Part shown: one piece after another, positions 33,461-41,865 of the stretch
Layout of the letters: the number at the start of each line of letters is the position of its first letter
Numbering within the stretch: the stretch's first letter is position 1
Assembly: GCF_000025005.1 (NCBI RefSeq)
Contig: NC_013525.1
Span: 372,001 to 436,000, forward strand
Direction of reading: 5' to 3'
DNA from: Thermobaculum terrenum ATCC BAA-798
Lineage (GTDB): Bacteria > Chloroflexota > Chloroflexia > Thermobaculales > Thermobaculaceae
Length of the DNA stretch: 64,000 nucleotides
Made by a program: the position numbers and the translations under genes
Notes under the pieces: model-generated
Databases searched by the model: none
What the model was told of the DNA's origin: nothing
What the model saw: only the letters and a program-made list of their open reading frames with translations

Positions 33461-33889
33461 ATGGGGAATATGAGCGATATTTATGACTACGAGTACTTTG
33501 ATCACGATGCAGATGTTGGCATAGTAGGCAGGGGAAGTTCGCTAGAGTCGGCCTTCGAATCTGCCGCAAAGGCTATGTTCGCGGTCATGCTGGATTTAGA
33601 AGCAGTTAAGCCGGAAAAAGAAGTAGTTTTTGAATTCGAGGAAGAAGATCCAGAGCTTGCCTTATTTACCTGGCTTAACAAGCTTCTGGTCTTAGCTCGA
33701 GAGTATGATCTGGCGCTAGGAAAGTTTCATTTGGTTAGGCAAGGTAATAAGTGGATAGGTAAGGCATGGGGACAGCCCTGGAGCACGGACCTTGAACGTG
33801 GAACTGAAGTGAAAGGGGCTACTTTCACTATGCTTTCGGTCGAGCAGGAGAATGGAGTGTGGCAGGCTAGGTGCGTAGTAGATGTATAG
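33461..33889 (+). CDS. archease
   Basis: This 142-residue protein has the archease layout: the opening YEYFDHDADVGIVGRGSSLESAF, with Asp/His metal ligands, and the closing KGATFTMLSVEQENGVWQARCVVDV. Archease assists RtcB by speeding guanylation and allowing multiple turnovers, using a bound divalent metal. It is followed after 18 bases by rtcB, which confirms the assignment. Translation may start at ATG 33461 with almost no leader (a TATTAT lies 10 bases upstream) or at ATG 33470. Confidence 0.92.
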   Translation: MGNMSDIYDYEYFDHDADVGIVGRGSSLESAFESAAKAMFAVMLDLEAVKPEKEVVFEFEEEDPELALFTWLNKLLVLAREYDLALGKFHLVRQGNKWIGKAWGQPWSTDLERGTEVKGATFTMLSVEQENGVWQARCVVDV

Positions 33890-33907
33890 GTCAGGGAGGG
33901 AAGGCAG

Positions 33908-35341
33908 ATGGACCTGTCAAAGCTAGAGAAGATAGATGAGTATACATGGACAGTGCCTCTTAAGCCTGGGGAGAAAAGAGCTCCCGTAGTTCTGTATGGA
34001 ACCAAGGAACTGCTCAGGTCTATGGACGACAAGGTACTTGAGCAGATAACTAACGTGGCAAAGTTACCCGGAATAGTCGGCAAGGCTATGACTATGCCCG
34101 ATGCACACTGGGGTTACGGATTCCCCATTGGCGGAGTAGCTGCATTTGACCCGGAAGAAGGAGGCATAATATCTGCTGGGGGCGTTGGCTTCGACATCTC
34201 TTGTGGTATACGCTGCCTACGCACAGACCTATCGTTGAGAGATCTCGAGCCCTATGCCGAGAGGCTGGCTGATGAGCTGTATAAAACTATTCCTGCTGGT
34301 GTAGGAGAAGAGGGAGAGATCAAACTTTCCCCTAAAGAGCTGGACAGAGTGCTTGAAGGCGGCGCTGAGTGGGCAGTCAGGGAAGGTTATGGTGTGCCAG
34401 AGGATTTGGAGTATATAGAAGAGCATGGACGGATGGAGGGCGCTGTCCCTGAGTTCGTCTCAAAAGAAGCGAAGAAGCGCCAGAAAGGTGAGATGGGTAC
34501 CTTGGGGTCAGGTAATCACTATCTTGAAGTGCAGGTCGTAGAGAAGGTTTACGATCAGAAAGCTGCGGAAGCGTTCGGCCTATGGGAGGGGCAGATAGTT
34601 GTATCCATCCACTGCGGCTCCAGAGGGTTAGGACACCAGATAGGAACTGATTACTTGCTGTCACTGGCCAAGGCTGCTCAAAGACTTAAGATTGACTTAC
34701 CAGATAGAGAGCTGGCATGTGCCCCTATAACCTCTCCAGAGGGGCATGAGTACATAGGGGCGATGAATGCAGGTATAAACTGTGCCCTTGCAAATCGACA
34801 GATATTGACTCATCTCACCCGCCAGGCATTCAGGAAGATAATACCTGGTACTAAGGTCGAGACTCTGTATGATGTTTCTCACAACACATGTAAGCGCGAG
34901 AAACATGTCATAGATGGGCGTGAGAGATTCGTCTACATCCACCGGAAGGGCGCGACGCGCGCGTACGGACCTGGACACCCAGATATACCCCAAAGATACC
35001 GAAATATAGGCCAACCAGTACTGATCGGCGGCAGTATGGGGACGGGGTCTTATATATTAGTAGGAGTGGATACGAGCGAGCAACGCGCTCTCTCCACGGC
35101 ATCCCACGGCGCAGGAAGGGCGCTAAGTCGTAGGCAGGCTCTCAAGCAGTGGTCCGGCAAGGAGATCATTCAGCAACTGGCAGCGAGAGGCATAATAGTA
35201 CGCGCACACTCATCTCGAGGTGTTGCAGAGGAAGCTCCTGATGCTTACAAAAACGTGGATCTTGTAGCGGAGGCTACGGAATATGCCGGCTTGGCTAACA
35301 GAGTTGCCTTATTGCGCCCTAAGATATGCGTGAAGGGTTAG
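33908..35341 (+). CDS. rtcB: RNA-splicing ligase RtcB
   Basis: This 477-residue enzyme begins at ATG behind GGGAGGGAAGG. It carries the RtcB metal and guanylate sites: MPDAHWGYGFPIGGVAAFD, GGVGFDISCGIRCLRTDL, LGSGNHYLEVQVV, SIHCGSRGLGHQ, and SHGAGRALSRRQA with the His that takes GMP. It joins RNA ends bearing 2',3'-cyclic phosphate or 3'-phosphate to 5'-OH using GTP, for RNA repair or tRNA splicing. The internal acidic insert and length of about 480 resemble archaeal-type RtcB. It pairs with archease upstream. Confidence 0.96.
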   Translation: MDLSKLEKIDEYTWTVPLKPGEKRAPVVLYGTKELLRSMDDKVLEQITNVAKLPGIVGKAMTMPDAHWGYGFPIGGVAAFDPEEGGIISAGGVGFDISCGIRCLRTDLSLRDLEPYAERLADELYKTIPAGVGEEGEIKLSPKELDRVLEGGAEWAVREGYGVPEDLEYIEEHGRMEGAVPEFVSKEAKKRQKGEMGTLGSGNHYLEVQVVEKVYDQKAAEAFGLWEGQIVVSIHCGSRGLGHQIGTDYLLSLAKAAQRLKIDLPDRELACAPITSPEGHEYIGAMNAGINCALANRQILTHLTRQAFRKIIPGTKVETLYDVSHNTCKREKHVIDGRERFVYIHRKGATRAYGPGHPDIPQRYRNIGQPVLIGGSMGTGSYILVGVDTSEQRALSTASHGAGRALSRRQALKQWSGKEIIQQLAARGIIVRAHSSRGVAEEAPDAYKNVDLVAEATEYAGLANRVALLRPKICVKG

Positions 35342-35423
35342 CGAGATCGCATCCTCTACTGGCGCGAAACCAGTAAAATAATGAGGCAATCCTTGCATAC
35401 TTCCTCGAAGACTTGAGGTGTCC

Positions 35424-36275
35424 ATGAGCTATAACATTAGGTTGCTTATTGATTGTCCAGATCGGAAGGGTCTTATAGCAGCTATTTCTTCGTTTATAGC
35501 TATGCATAACGGCAATATCCTGAGCGCTGATCAATACGTTAGCGATTCAGGAAGATTTTTTATGCGTCTTGTAATAGAGGGTGAGGGGTTTGGCCTGCGA
35601 AAGGAGGAGTTTGGGGCTGCCTTTACTCCGCTCGCCAGGCAGTATTCTATGAATTGGCAGATATATTACACTGATCAACCTAAGCGGGTGGCTATACTTG
35701 TGTCCAAGCAGGATCATTGTCTGGTTGACTTGCTGTGGAGGTGGGATGCCGGAGAACTTCCGGCTGAGATACCTTTGGTGATCTCAAATCATACAAATGC
35801 CGCGAGCAGGGTGGAAGCCTATGGGATTCCTTTTTATCATCTGCCAGTGACGAAGGAAACTCGAGAAGAGCAGGAGGACAAGATCCTAGAGCTCCTAGAT
35901 AAGTACTCAATAGACCTGGTAGTACTTGCACGGTACATGCAGATACTCACACCCAAGGTGGTGAACGCGTATCGCCAGAGGATGATAAACATACACCATT
36001 CCTTCCTTCCAGCCTTTGTGGGGGCTAATCCTTATCATCAAGCACATGCTAGAGGCGTTAAGATTATAGGAGCTACTGCTCACTATGTGACAGAGGAGCT
36101 AGATGCAGGCCCCATAATCAATCAGGATATAGCTCACGTGTCTCACAGAGACACAGTTCAGGACATGATCAGGATAGGACGTGAAGTTGAGCGAAGGGTA
36201 CTAGCGCGTGCGGTCAGATGGCATCTTGAGGACCGAGTATTGGTCGATGGTAACCGTACGGTTGTCTTCGAGTAG
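35424..36275 (+). CDS. purU: formyltetrahydrofolate deformylase
   Basis: ATG 35424 lies 5 bases after GAGG and gives 283 residues. An N-terminal ACT-like domain (YNIRLLIDCPDRKGLIAAIS) is joined to a formyltransferase-fold domain with the catalytic Asn-His-Asp set in INIHHSFLPAFVGANPYHQA and EELDAGPIINQD. It hydrolyses 10-formyltetrahydrofolate to formate and tetrahydrofolate, balancing one-carbon pools and supplying formate to purine synthesis. The gene appears to stand alone between rtcB and the convergent YdcF-like gene. A weak hairpin (ACTGG/CCAGT) lies in its leader. Confidence 0.94.
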   Translation: MSYNIRLLIDCPDRKGLIAAISSFIAMHNGNILSADQYVSDSGRFFMRLVIEGEGFGLRKEEFGAAFTPLARQYSMNWQIYYTDQPKRVAILVSKQDHCLVDLLWRWDAGELPAEIPLVISNHTNAASRVEAYGIPFYHLPVTKETREEQEDKILELLDKYSIDLVVLARYMQILTPKVVNAYRQRMINIHHSFLPAFVGANPYHQAHARGVKIIGATAHYVTEELDAGPIINQDIAHVSHRDTVQDMIRIGREVERRVLARAVRWHLEDRVLVDGNRTVVFE

Positions 36276-36280
36276 GGGGC

Positions 36281-36847
36281 TCAACGTCCCGATATTCTGT
36301 AGGCTGTATAAGCTAGTGCCTCCCTGATAACATACCTGGTCTCAGCTGCGGGATCCTTATCTATAGGACTGTCGGGAGTAGGGGAACCAGTTACCCTAAA
36401 GCCAAGCGATTTGGCCATCTCCAGGGATCGATACATATGGAATCTGTCGCTTACGATGATCAAAGATCGAACATGTTTGGGTTGCAGCATGTTTTTGGCT
36501 GCACGCAAGCTGCTGTAAGTGCTTCGGCCATGAGGTACTGCCACGAGTGAGCTAGAAGGTATGCCCCTTCTTAAGAGATAGCGTACACCAGAATCCGCTT
36601 CGGTATAGGTGTCCCCTCTCGCCTTACCTCCCACAACCACAACCTTCGGGGCAAGCCTCTTCTTATATAGAGCGAGCGCGTGGTCCAGCCTTGCTCTGAA
36701 CACAGGGGAGGGTCTACCGTTGTACTGGGCAGCTCCAAGTACGAGTATAGCATCCGACTTCACTGCATTGTCGGTGTTTCCTACCTTATGGATCTCTATT
36801 AGTACGTTTCCGAACCAGACAATTACCAACAGAAGCGCTATGATCAA
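36281..36847 (-). CDS. YdcF/SanA-like DUF218 membrane-anchored protein
   Basis: This protein of 188 residues (from TTG 36847) has a membrane anchor at the N terminus (IIALLLVIVWFGNVLIE) and a DUF218 domain: DAILVLGAAQYNGRPSPVFRARLDHAL, VVVVGGKARGDTYTEA and SLIIVSDRFHMYRS. SanA and YdcF members affect envelope permeability; the reaction is unknown. The start is uncertain. The best-spaced codon after AAGGAG is an ATA at 36860-36862, which would give a proper basic N terminus (MKRLLLIIALL). The stop lies 5 bases from the purU stop. Confidence 0.85.
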   Translation of the reverse strand: MIIALLLVIVWFGNVLIEIHKVGNTDNAVKSDAILVLGAAQYNGRPSPVFRARLDHALALYKKRLAPKVVVVGGKARGDTYTEADSGVRYLLRRGIPSSSLVAVPHGRSTYSSLRAAKNMLQPKHVRSLIIVSDRFHMYRSLEMAKSLGFRVTGSPTPDSPIDKDPAAETRYVIREALAYTAYRISGR

Positions 36848-36935
36848 TAACAGACGCTTTATAAGCTAGCTCCTTACTACCAGTAACTTATTTGAAAAGG
36901 TTTCCGTATGATTAGATGCAAGCTTTAGAGCCTTT

Positions 36936-37868
36936 CTAGTCCTCTTTTTCCATACTAGGGCTCTTAGTCATAACTACTATAGCTATCCCTAAGATTATAA
37001 GGGGCATGGAAACGATTATCATTGGGCTTATATGTTCGTTCCCAATGAACGCGCCTAATATCACTGCTACTATCGGATTGACGTACGCGTAGCTTGTCGC
37101 CAAAGAAGGTCTGACGTTTTCCAGTAGAAAGCTATAGGCAGTAAATCCGACCAGAGAGCCTATCATCGTGAGATAAATTATCGCTACAGAAGCCTCGAAA
37201 GTTATTGGAAGGCTTATTTTTTCCCCAAGAATCAAGCCAATCAACAACATCAATGCTCCCCCTGTAAGCATCTCGCAAGCACTAGCCATAAGCCCTGATG
37301 GAATAGATAGCCTCTGGCTTATGACTGAGCCAAAGGACCAACAGATGGAGGAGGCAATTACTATAGCCGCTGATATAGGCTCTGATCTTAGTTGTCCATC
37401 TAGATTGAGCAGCGCTACTCCGAGAAAACCGATTGTCAGACCTATCCACTCTAGCTTGCCTGGTTTTCTTCCCATCAAGCTAAGGAATATTGCTGCCCAC
37501 AAAGGCGTGGCCGCTATAACTAAGGCGACTAGGCTAGAGGCTACGTTCTGCTCAGCAAAGCCTACTCCACCATTTCCTATAAGCAGGAGGAGAGCACCCA
37601 CTAAGGCGCAAGAGAGCCATTGTTCTCTTGTAGGTTTTGAATGACCTTGAAACCGTAACCATATATAGAGTACGGAGCCCGCTATCAGGAATCTTATTCC
37701 CCCTAGAAGCAACGGTGGGAAGCTGCTTAGGGCAAATTTTATGCCTAAGTAAGTGGATCCCCATATGAGGTATACTGCTAAAAGTGCAAGCAAGATATGT
37801 ATAGCAGAAGGAGCGCCCTTCTTAACCAGGCCAGGTCCTGTGTCTAGCAGCTTATCTTCAACATTCAT
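36936..37868 (-). CDS. EamA/DMT superfamily permease
   Basis: This 310-residue protein contains two EamA repeats, each of about five membrane helices: AVYLIWGSTYLGIKFALSSFPPLL at the start of the first, and SSICWSFGSVISQRL beginning the second. Members of this group (YedA/RhaT-like) export amino acids or other metabolites. The ATG at 37866-37868 has only a weak ribosome site. Upstream is the inverted-repeat region at 37909-37940, a likely control site. No neighbouring gene suggests the cargo. Confidence 0.9.
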   Translation of the reverse strand: MNVEDKLLDTGPGLVKKGAPSAIHILLALLAVYLIWGSTYLGIKFALSSFPPLLLGGIRFLIAGSVLYIWLRFQGHSKPTREQWLSCALVGALLLLIGNGGVGFAEQNVASSLVALVIAATPLWAAIFLSLMGRKPGKLEWIGLTIGFLGVALLNLDGQLRSEPISAAIVIASSICWSFGSVISQRLSIPSGLMASACEMLTGGALMLLIGLILGEKISLPITFEASVAIIYLTMIGSLVGFTAYSFLLENVRPSLATSYAYVNPIVAVILGAFIGNEHISPMIIVSMPLIILGIAIVVMTKSPSMEKED

Positions 37869-37908
37869 ATTCTGCAGGTTGGAAACTAAGTTTTTGTTAC
37901 TCTTCAGT

Positions 37909-37940
37909 GGTATATAGGCTCAGTATACTCAGTATATACC
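37909..37940 (-). promoter_or_regulatory. inverted repeat with tandem TATACTGAG boxes upstream of the DMT permease
   Basis: GGTATATA and TATATACC form an 8-bp inverted repeat. Inside it, the minus strand shows TATACTGAG twice in direct tandem. It lies 41-72 bases ahead of the permease start. TATACT could serve as a -10 element with the repeat as operator. Confidence 0.4.
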
Positions 37941-38056
37941 ATTACCTCGGCGCCACTCTTGCCAGTTATTTGGCACAGAGAGTTGGTCCTTACGAATACT
38001 GTTAAGTCTTGTTTGCCTATATCTAAACAGGCAAAATCTCTGATGCTGTAGGCTAA

Positions 38057-38377
38057 TTAGTCTTCCTCTGGCTCGTCCTCAGCGATGCTCTCACCTGTAA
38101 GCTCCTGGTATCTCATAGCATAGGCAACATCGGCCGTCATGCCCATGTCCCATAGATCCTCTCTGTCAGGATACATCTTCCTGGCGATACGCAGCGCCCA
38201 GTAGTTGCCCAGATAGTATTTCTTGATCAGCTCCTGTGGGTCGTTTACTTCTCGTAGCTTCTCTAGCATTACATAGGTGAGTTCCTCGAACTCAGGCTTC
38301 AATCTGCCCCTGCTCTTCCATCTCTCCCATCTACCTAAGGCTCTCCGCCACTGAGCAGGCATCCTATCGACAGCCAT
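38057..38377 (-). CDS. hypothetical protein (106 aa, acidic tail)
   Basis: The product is soluble and probably all-helical, with a basic first third (MPAQWRRALGRWERWKSRGR), a central segment (FEELTYVMLEKLREVNDPQEL) and a very acidic end (ESIAEDEPEED). I recognise no family. It lies 26 bases after the DUF697-like gene on the same strand and is probably in its operon. In the 115 bases after its stop a TTTGCCT/AGGCAAA inverted repeat may act as a terminator. Confidence 0.6.
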   Translation of the reverse strand: MAVDRMPAQWRRALGRWERWKSRGRLKPEFEELTYVMLEKLREVNDPQELIKKYYLGNYWALRIARKMYPDREDLWDMGMTADVAYAMRYQELTGESIAEDEPEED

Positions 38378-38403
38378 TCTCTTTTCTTACCTCCGGTTCT
38401 GGA

Positions 38404-39396
38404 TTAATCAGTTTGCTCCTTGGGCTCAGTATCTTGCTTTGGAAACAGCTTTCGGGCTCTCTCCAGTGCGTCGGAGTAGAACTTTCTGAGCAAGTCGTTG
38501 CTGGGCTGCAATCCTGTGGAGTAGTAATACTGAGCGCTTCTACCAACCACAAATGTGCCAGCGTAGGCGATTATAGTCTTGGGTATGGCGCCCACACCAA
38601 AAGGCATTAAGTCTGCCAGCTCCCTGGCTACTGTTCTCCAGAAGAAGCCAGCTCCGACGACTGGTATTATCTCCGCTAGAATCTTTCTGCCGCTATGTAT
38701 GTCTTGGCCATTTACCGCGGCCAGCTTGAAGACCAGCATAATTTGGTTCTTAGTGAGCACAAGCAGATCGGCACTAGCTGCTGCGATGTTACCGATAATA
38801 GGTATAACCATAGGGATATTGGACATGAGCGCAAATTGAGCATTAGCTCTTGAAGCTTCGGATATAAGCTGATTGGCAACTATCGGTCTGAAGGGTGGAA
38901 GTTGCCTTGCAATAGCTATGTCAAATGCATCCAACTCTTGCAATATTGTACGCAATAGGGTCTCGATAGAATCCTGGATACGTACTAGCTTGATCTTGGC
39001 ATGAGAGTCCCGGATCATGCTGTTGAACCTGTCCAAAGTGTTTTGATCCCCAACAAGCGCTGCAGCATTCAAGAGCAATACTATGATAGGTAGCCCTATG
39101 CGAGCTATCCTTCCCAGTAGTTCTAGGTCCGATTGTCTGACCTGTCCGTGGTCCAGTACATAGAGTACTAATGATGCTCGCTCAAATACTGGAGACCATC
39201 CAGTATTTGCATCGTGCTCTATCAAGGTTCCAGAGGTATAGCTTGCTCCTCCTGATAAAAGGTTTGTGGTCTTTTGGCGAAGCTCTCGTGATGGGCCGGT
39301 TATCACCAGCGCAAAAGGCATGCTGGCTTTCTCCCGTACCTCATCTAAGCTGACCTCTTTCATGAGATTGATCAGGGTTCTGGTTCTGCGAATCAT
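38404..39396 (-). CDS. DUF697-like membrane-associated protein with a degenerate GTPase domain
   Basis: The ATG at 39394-39396 behind GAGGAG gives 330 residues. The N-terminal half looks like an Era-type GTPase fold whose P-loop has decayed (FALVITGPSRELRQKTTNLL; no GxxxxGKS), yet hydrophobic strands remain (ASLVLYVLDHGQV, LPIIVLLLNAAAL). The C-terminal half resembles DUF697, with two hydrophobic segments (MSNIPMVIPIIGNIAAASADLL and LAEIIPVVGAGFFWRTVAREL) that could insert in the membrane. DUF697 domains usually follow an active GTPase. Function is unknown. The gene is divergent from the 87-residue gene at 39487. Confidence 0.7.
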   Translation of the reverse strand: MIRRTRTLINLMKEVSLDEVREKASMPFALVITGPSRELRQKTTNLLSGGASYTSGTLIEHDANTGWSPVFERASLVLYVLDHGQVRQSDLELLGRIARIGLPIIVLLLNAAALVGDQNTLDRFNSMIRDSHAKIKLVRIQDSIETLLRTILQELDAFDIAIARQLPPFRPIVANQLISEASRANAQFALMSNIPMVIPIIGNIAAASADLLVLTKNQIMLVFKLAAVNGQDIHSGRKILAEIIPVVGAGFFWRTVARELADLMPFGVGAIPKTIIAYAGTFVVGRSAQYYYSTGLQPSNDLLRKFYSDALERARKLFPKQDTEPKEQTD

Positions 39397-39486
39397 AAAT
39401 CTCCTCTTTTTAGAAGGGATAGCCCAGCTTACTAAAATTAGTATCATAGATAGGGTAAGCCAAGTTTACACGAAAGGCAAAGACAG

Positions 39487-39750
39487 GTGGAATTTCGTCA
39501 CGAATGGGAAGTTGTGATTGATGCTCCTGAGGAAACTCCAGGGCTTCGGGTCCGTTGTGTTTTCTGCAGAGCAGTGGTGGAGGTGATAATGGTTGAATCC
39601 CCTGAGGGGGAGATATTTTTGCGTACTCATCTTATAGAAGAGGGAGCTCATCCCGTTTCTAATGAAGATCTCGATTATATAAGCAAAGCTGTCTATCATC
39701 AGTTTGTGTTACCCCAGTTGCATACAGATGTGTCAGAAGAGTTTCATTAG
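39487..39750 (+). CDS. small hypothetical protein with a CxxC motif (87 aa)
   Basis: GTG 39487 follows AAAGG by about 8 bases. The protein begins MEFRHEWEVVIDAPEETPG and has CVFC near residue 25 and a His-containing end. One CxxC alone could be redox-active or half a zinc site. I recognise no family. It precedes the glutaredoxin-like gene by about 85 bases and might share a thiol-redox role, but this is only positional. Confidence 0.55.
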   Translation: MEFRHEWEVVIDAPEETPGLRVRCVFCRAVVEVIMVESPEGEIFLRTHLIEEGAHPVSNEDLDYISKAVYHQFVLPQLHTDVSEEFH

Positions 39751-39834
39751 TAGCAAATAATGACAGTTTTGCTATCTTATGAACGCTTTAGGTAGCATAG
39801 CTACTAGAATATCTTTAGGAGGATGTGTATCTGT

Positions 39835-40092
39835 ATGGAACATTCTGCAACTATAGTTGTGTATAGTACCTCTTGGTGTGGCGACTGCAAGAGGGCAAAG
39901 ATGGTTCTAGATAGTATGAATATCAACTATAAGCTTATAGATCTTGAGCTTCATCCTCATGCTGAAGAGGAGATGCTAAAGGTAAATGGGGGTATTTGGA
40001 GGGTTCCCACGATAATTCTACCTACTGGGAAGGTATTGGTAGAGCCCTCTGTAAACGAGCTCTTAGCTGCCCTGGAAGGTAGAGCTGCATAG
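39835..40092 (+). CDS. glutaredoxin-like protein (mycoredoxin type)
   Basis: This small thioredoxin-fold protein of about 85 residues has the active site STSWCGDCKRAKMVLD near residue 15 and the cis-Pro loop RVPTIILPTG. It would reduce protein disulfides or mixed disulfides in the cytosol; CGDC differs from the CPYC of classical glutaredoxins and resembles the mycoredoxin/NrdH group. AGGAGG is 12 bases from ATG 39835; an ATG at 39823 directly abuts the ribosome site and is less likely. A strong palindromic terminator follows. Confidence 0.88.
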   Translation: MEHSATIVVYSTSWCGDCKRAKMVLDSMNINYKLIDLELHPHAEEEMLKVNGGIWRVPTIILPTGKVLVEPSVNELLAALEGRAA

Positions 40093-40107
40093 AGTATAAG
40101 GAATTTC

Positions 40108-40141
40108 ATAAGGGGCTCAGATGATCATCTGAGCCCCTTAT
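40108..40141 (+). terminator. intrinsic terminator after the glutaredoxin-like gene
   Basis: A perfect 34-base palindrome (arm ATAAGGGGCTCAGATGA) runs straight into TTTTATGC. It separates the glutaredoxin gene from the heat-shock operon. Confidence 0.88.
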
Positions 40142-40228
40142 TTTATGCTTCCTGCCCAAATCTAATTTTAATCGTGAGCTATAATAGACGTTGCCTTACA
40201 ATAAGAATTACTATGTATATAAGAAGAT

Positions 40229-40257
40229 TTGACAAATACAGTTATATTTTGTATATT
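40229..40257 (+). promoter_or_regulatory. strong sigma-A promoter of the hspR-hsp20 operon
   Basis: Perfect TTGACA (40229-40234) and TATATT (40252-40257) are exactly 17 bases apart. Transcription would start near 40264. No CTTGAGT/ACTCAAG (HAIR) operator is visible around it. Confidence 0.82.
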
Positions 40258-40283
40258 GATCCTGGAGGTTGGGGGTAGTAACT

Positions 40284-40574
40284 ATGGAGTATAGAAATGA
40301 CAGGTCATTCCCAAAGTACACGATTAGCGTTGTGTCCGAGATGACCGGTGTTCCTGTGCATACAATTAGACAATATGAGCAGCAGGGGCTGATAAGACCA
40401 GCCCGAACAACTGGCAAAACTCGCCGGTACTCGGACGAAGATGTCGAGATGATCATGCAGATAGCCGACCTGGCGCGTAAGGGTATTAACTACCCAGGGA
40501 TAAGGGAAGTGCTTCGTATACGTAAGGAACATACCTCCAACCATCCGGATAAGCCTAATAAGCAATCAGCTTAG
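40284..40574 (+). CDS. hspR: MerR-type heat-shock repressor HspR
   Basis: ATG 40284 gives 96 residues; TTG 40269 is in frame but touches GGAGG. The MerR winged helix reads YTISVVSEMTGVPVHTIRQYEQQGLIRPARTTGKTRRYS, with the HTIRQYEQ.GLI recognition signature of HspR. The short dimerisation helix and basic tail end at once, without an effector domain, as in HspR. HspR usually represses dnaK/clpB/hsp20 and is relieved when DnaK is occupied by unfolded proteins. It precedes the hsp20 gene by 18 bases, supporting the call. Confidence 0.9.
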   Translation: MEYRNDRSFPKYTISVVSEMTGVPVHTIRQYEQQGLIRPARTTGKTRRYSDEDVEMIMQIADLARKGINYPGIREVLRIRKEHTSNHPDKPNKQSA

Positions 40575-40592
40575 ATTAGGAGGTGATAAGCT

Positions 40593-41069
40593 ATGGCACT
40601 GCAGAGATGGGATCCCTTTAGAGAGGTATTGAGCCTGAGAGATGCTATCAACAGACTGTTTGAGGAAAGCTGGGTAAGTCCAACCAGCATAGTTACCCGA
40701 ACCACTGTAGGTATGCCGGTAGATATAGAGGAAAGAGACAATGAGTATGTGATCAAGGCTTCTCTGCCTGGGTTCAAGCCCGAGGATGTTAACGTATCCG
40801 TCACTGGAGATACGGTGACTATATCTGCTGAGCAGAAGGGTGAGGAAGAGCGTAAGGGTGCTAACTACCTGGTAAGAGAGCGCAGGTTTGGCTCTGTTTC
40901 GAGGTCATTCACTCTTCCGACTAGGATAGATGCCAACAACGCAAAGGCTACTTTTGAGCACGGCGAGTTGGTGCTTACGCTGCCCAAGGCTGAGGAGGCT
41001 AAGCCCAAGCAGATACAGATCAATGTTGGTGGGCAGCTACAGAGCGGTCAGGAACAGGTACAGCAATAG
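40593..41069 (+). CDS. hsp20: Hsp20/alpha-crystallin small heat-shock protein
   Basis: This 158-residue chaperone starts behind TTAGGAGGTGAT. It opens with the bacterial class A pattern (ALQRWDPFREVLSLRDAINRLFEE), contains the alpha-crystallin sandwich (VDIEERDNEYVIKASLPGFK, RSFTLPTRIDANNAKATFEHGEL with the conserved A-x-x-x-n-GxL loop) and ends in a Gln-rich tail. It forms oligomers that hold unfolding proteins. It is the second gene of the hspR operon and is followed by a hairpin terminator. Confidence 0.95.
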   Translation: MALQRWDPFREVLSLRDAINRLFEESWVSPTSIVTRTTVGMPVDIEERDNEYVIKASLPGFKPEDVNVSVTGDTVTISAEQKGEEERKGANYLVRERRFGSVSRSFTLPTRIDANNAKATFEHGELVLTLPKAEEAKPKQIQINVGGQLQSGQEQVQQ

Positions 41070-41099
41070 ACTGATTTCCACAATATAAGAGCAAATTAT

Positions 41100-41132
41100 C
41101 TACTGGCAGGCTAGTTACTAGCTTGCCAGTAG
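41100..41132 (+). terminator. terminator after hsp20
   Basis: CTACTGGCA / TGCCAGTAG enclose a second pairing GCTAG / CTAGC with TTA as loop; ATTTTG follows. It separates hsp20 from the DoxX gene. Confidence 0.75.
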
Positions 41133-41158
41133 ATTTTGCAGCAAGGAGGTGAGGTATC

Positions 41159-41665
41159 ATGTTTGATGCTGCGCTCCTTGTATTACGGGTTGTGGTTGGC
41201 CTATTGTTTATTGGTCATGGTGCTCAGAAGCTGTTCGGTTGGTTTGGTGGAGGAGGACTGAAAGGAACTGCGCATTTTATGGAATCTCTAGGGCTTACTC
41301 CTGGAAGGTATTGGGCTGTGTTGGCTGGTTTGTCCGAGTTTGTTGGTGGGCTGTTGATGCTTACAGGTTTGCTTAATCCTATTGGCCCACTTGCTATTCT
41401 TGGAGCGATGATCATGGCCACCGTGAAGGCCCATTGGGGTAAGCCTATATGGTCCTCTAGTGGTGGTGCAGAATTGCCAGTTGTCTACGGTGCCATTGCT
41501 GTTGCTCTTCTTTTGACTGGTTATGGTAGATACTCACTAGACAACCTGTTGAATATCTCCCTTCCCAGTTGGGTAGTATTGGCTGGTTTCTTGGTAATAA
41601 TGCTCTTGCTAGTTCTTGCTACCGTCCCAGGAGTCAGCAGATCGGCTAAGTACTCTACGAGCTAG
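41159..41665 (+). CDS. DoxX family membrane protein
   Basis: This 168-residue protein starts behind AAGGAGGTGAGG. It has four membrane spans and the DoxX opening ALLVLRVVVGLLFIGHGAQKLFGWFGG, then LSEFVGGLLMLTGLLNPIGP and MIMATVKAHWG. Relatives are subunits of terminal or thiosulfate:quinone oxidoreductases, or form redox complexes with SodA and thiosulfate sulfurtransferase in mycobacteria. Its partner here is unknown. A terminator follows. Confidence 0.92.
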   Translation: MFDAALLVLRVVVGLLFIGHGAQKLFGWFGGGGLKGTAHFMESLGLTPGRYWAVLAGLSEFVGGLLMLTGLLNPIGPLAILGAMIMATVKAHWGKPIWSSSGGAELPVVYGAIAVALLLTGYGRYSLDNLLNISLPSWVVLAGFLVIMLLLVLATVPGVSRSAKYSTS

Positions 41666-41680
41666 TCTGGTATTGCTGAA

Positions 41681-41712
41681 GGTGCCCGGCGAAGGCTCCG
41701 GGCGCCTTTTTT
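41681..41712 (+). terminator. intrinsic terminator after doxX
   Basis: GGTGCCCGG and CCGGGCGCC pair (one wobble) around an 8-base loop and are followed by six Ts. Confidence 0.9.
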
Positions 41713-41865
41713 ATTTGCTGAAATTACATGCTTATCTAGCTGTTTATATCTTCATATGCTTTTATCGAACGATGTATATAATGCATATAGCTGAAAGTCC
41801 TAGTGCTTATAGCAATATGTGGCCTTTCACGACTAGCCCACTTAACTAAGGGGAATATCTAGTAA

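Noticed and set aside
35342-35423. Riboswitch in the purU leader
   Set aside because: Only a 5-bp hairpin is present; no known aptamer blocks were recognised.
40160-40262. HAIR operator for HspR autoregulation
   Set aside because: No CTTGAGT/ACTCAAG repeat was found, although the promoter itself is clear.
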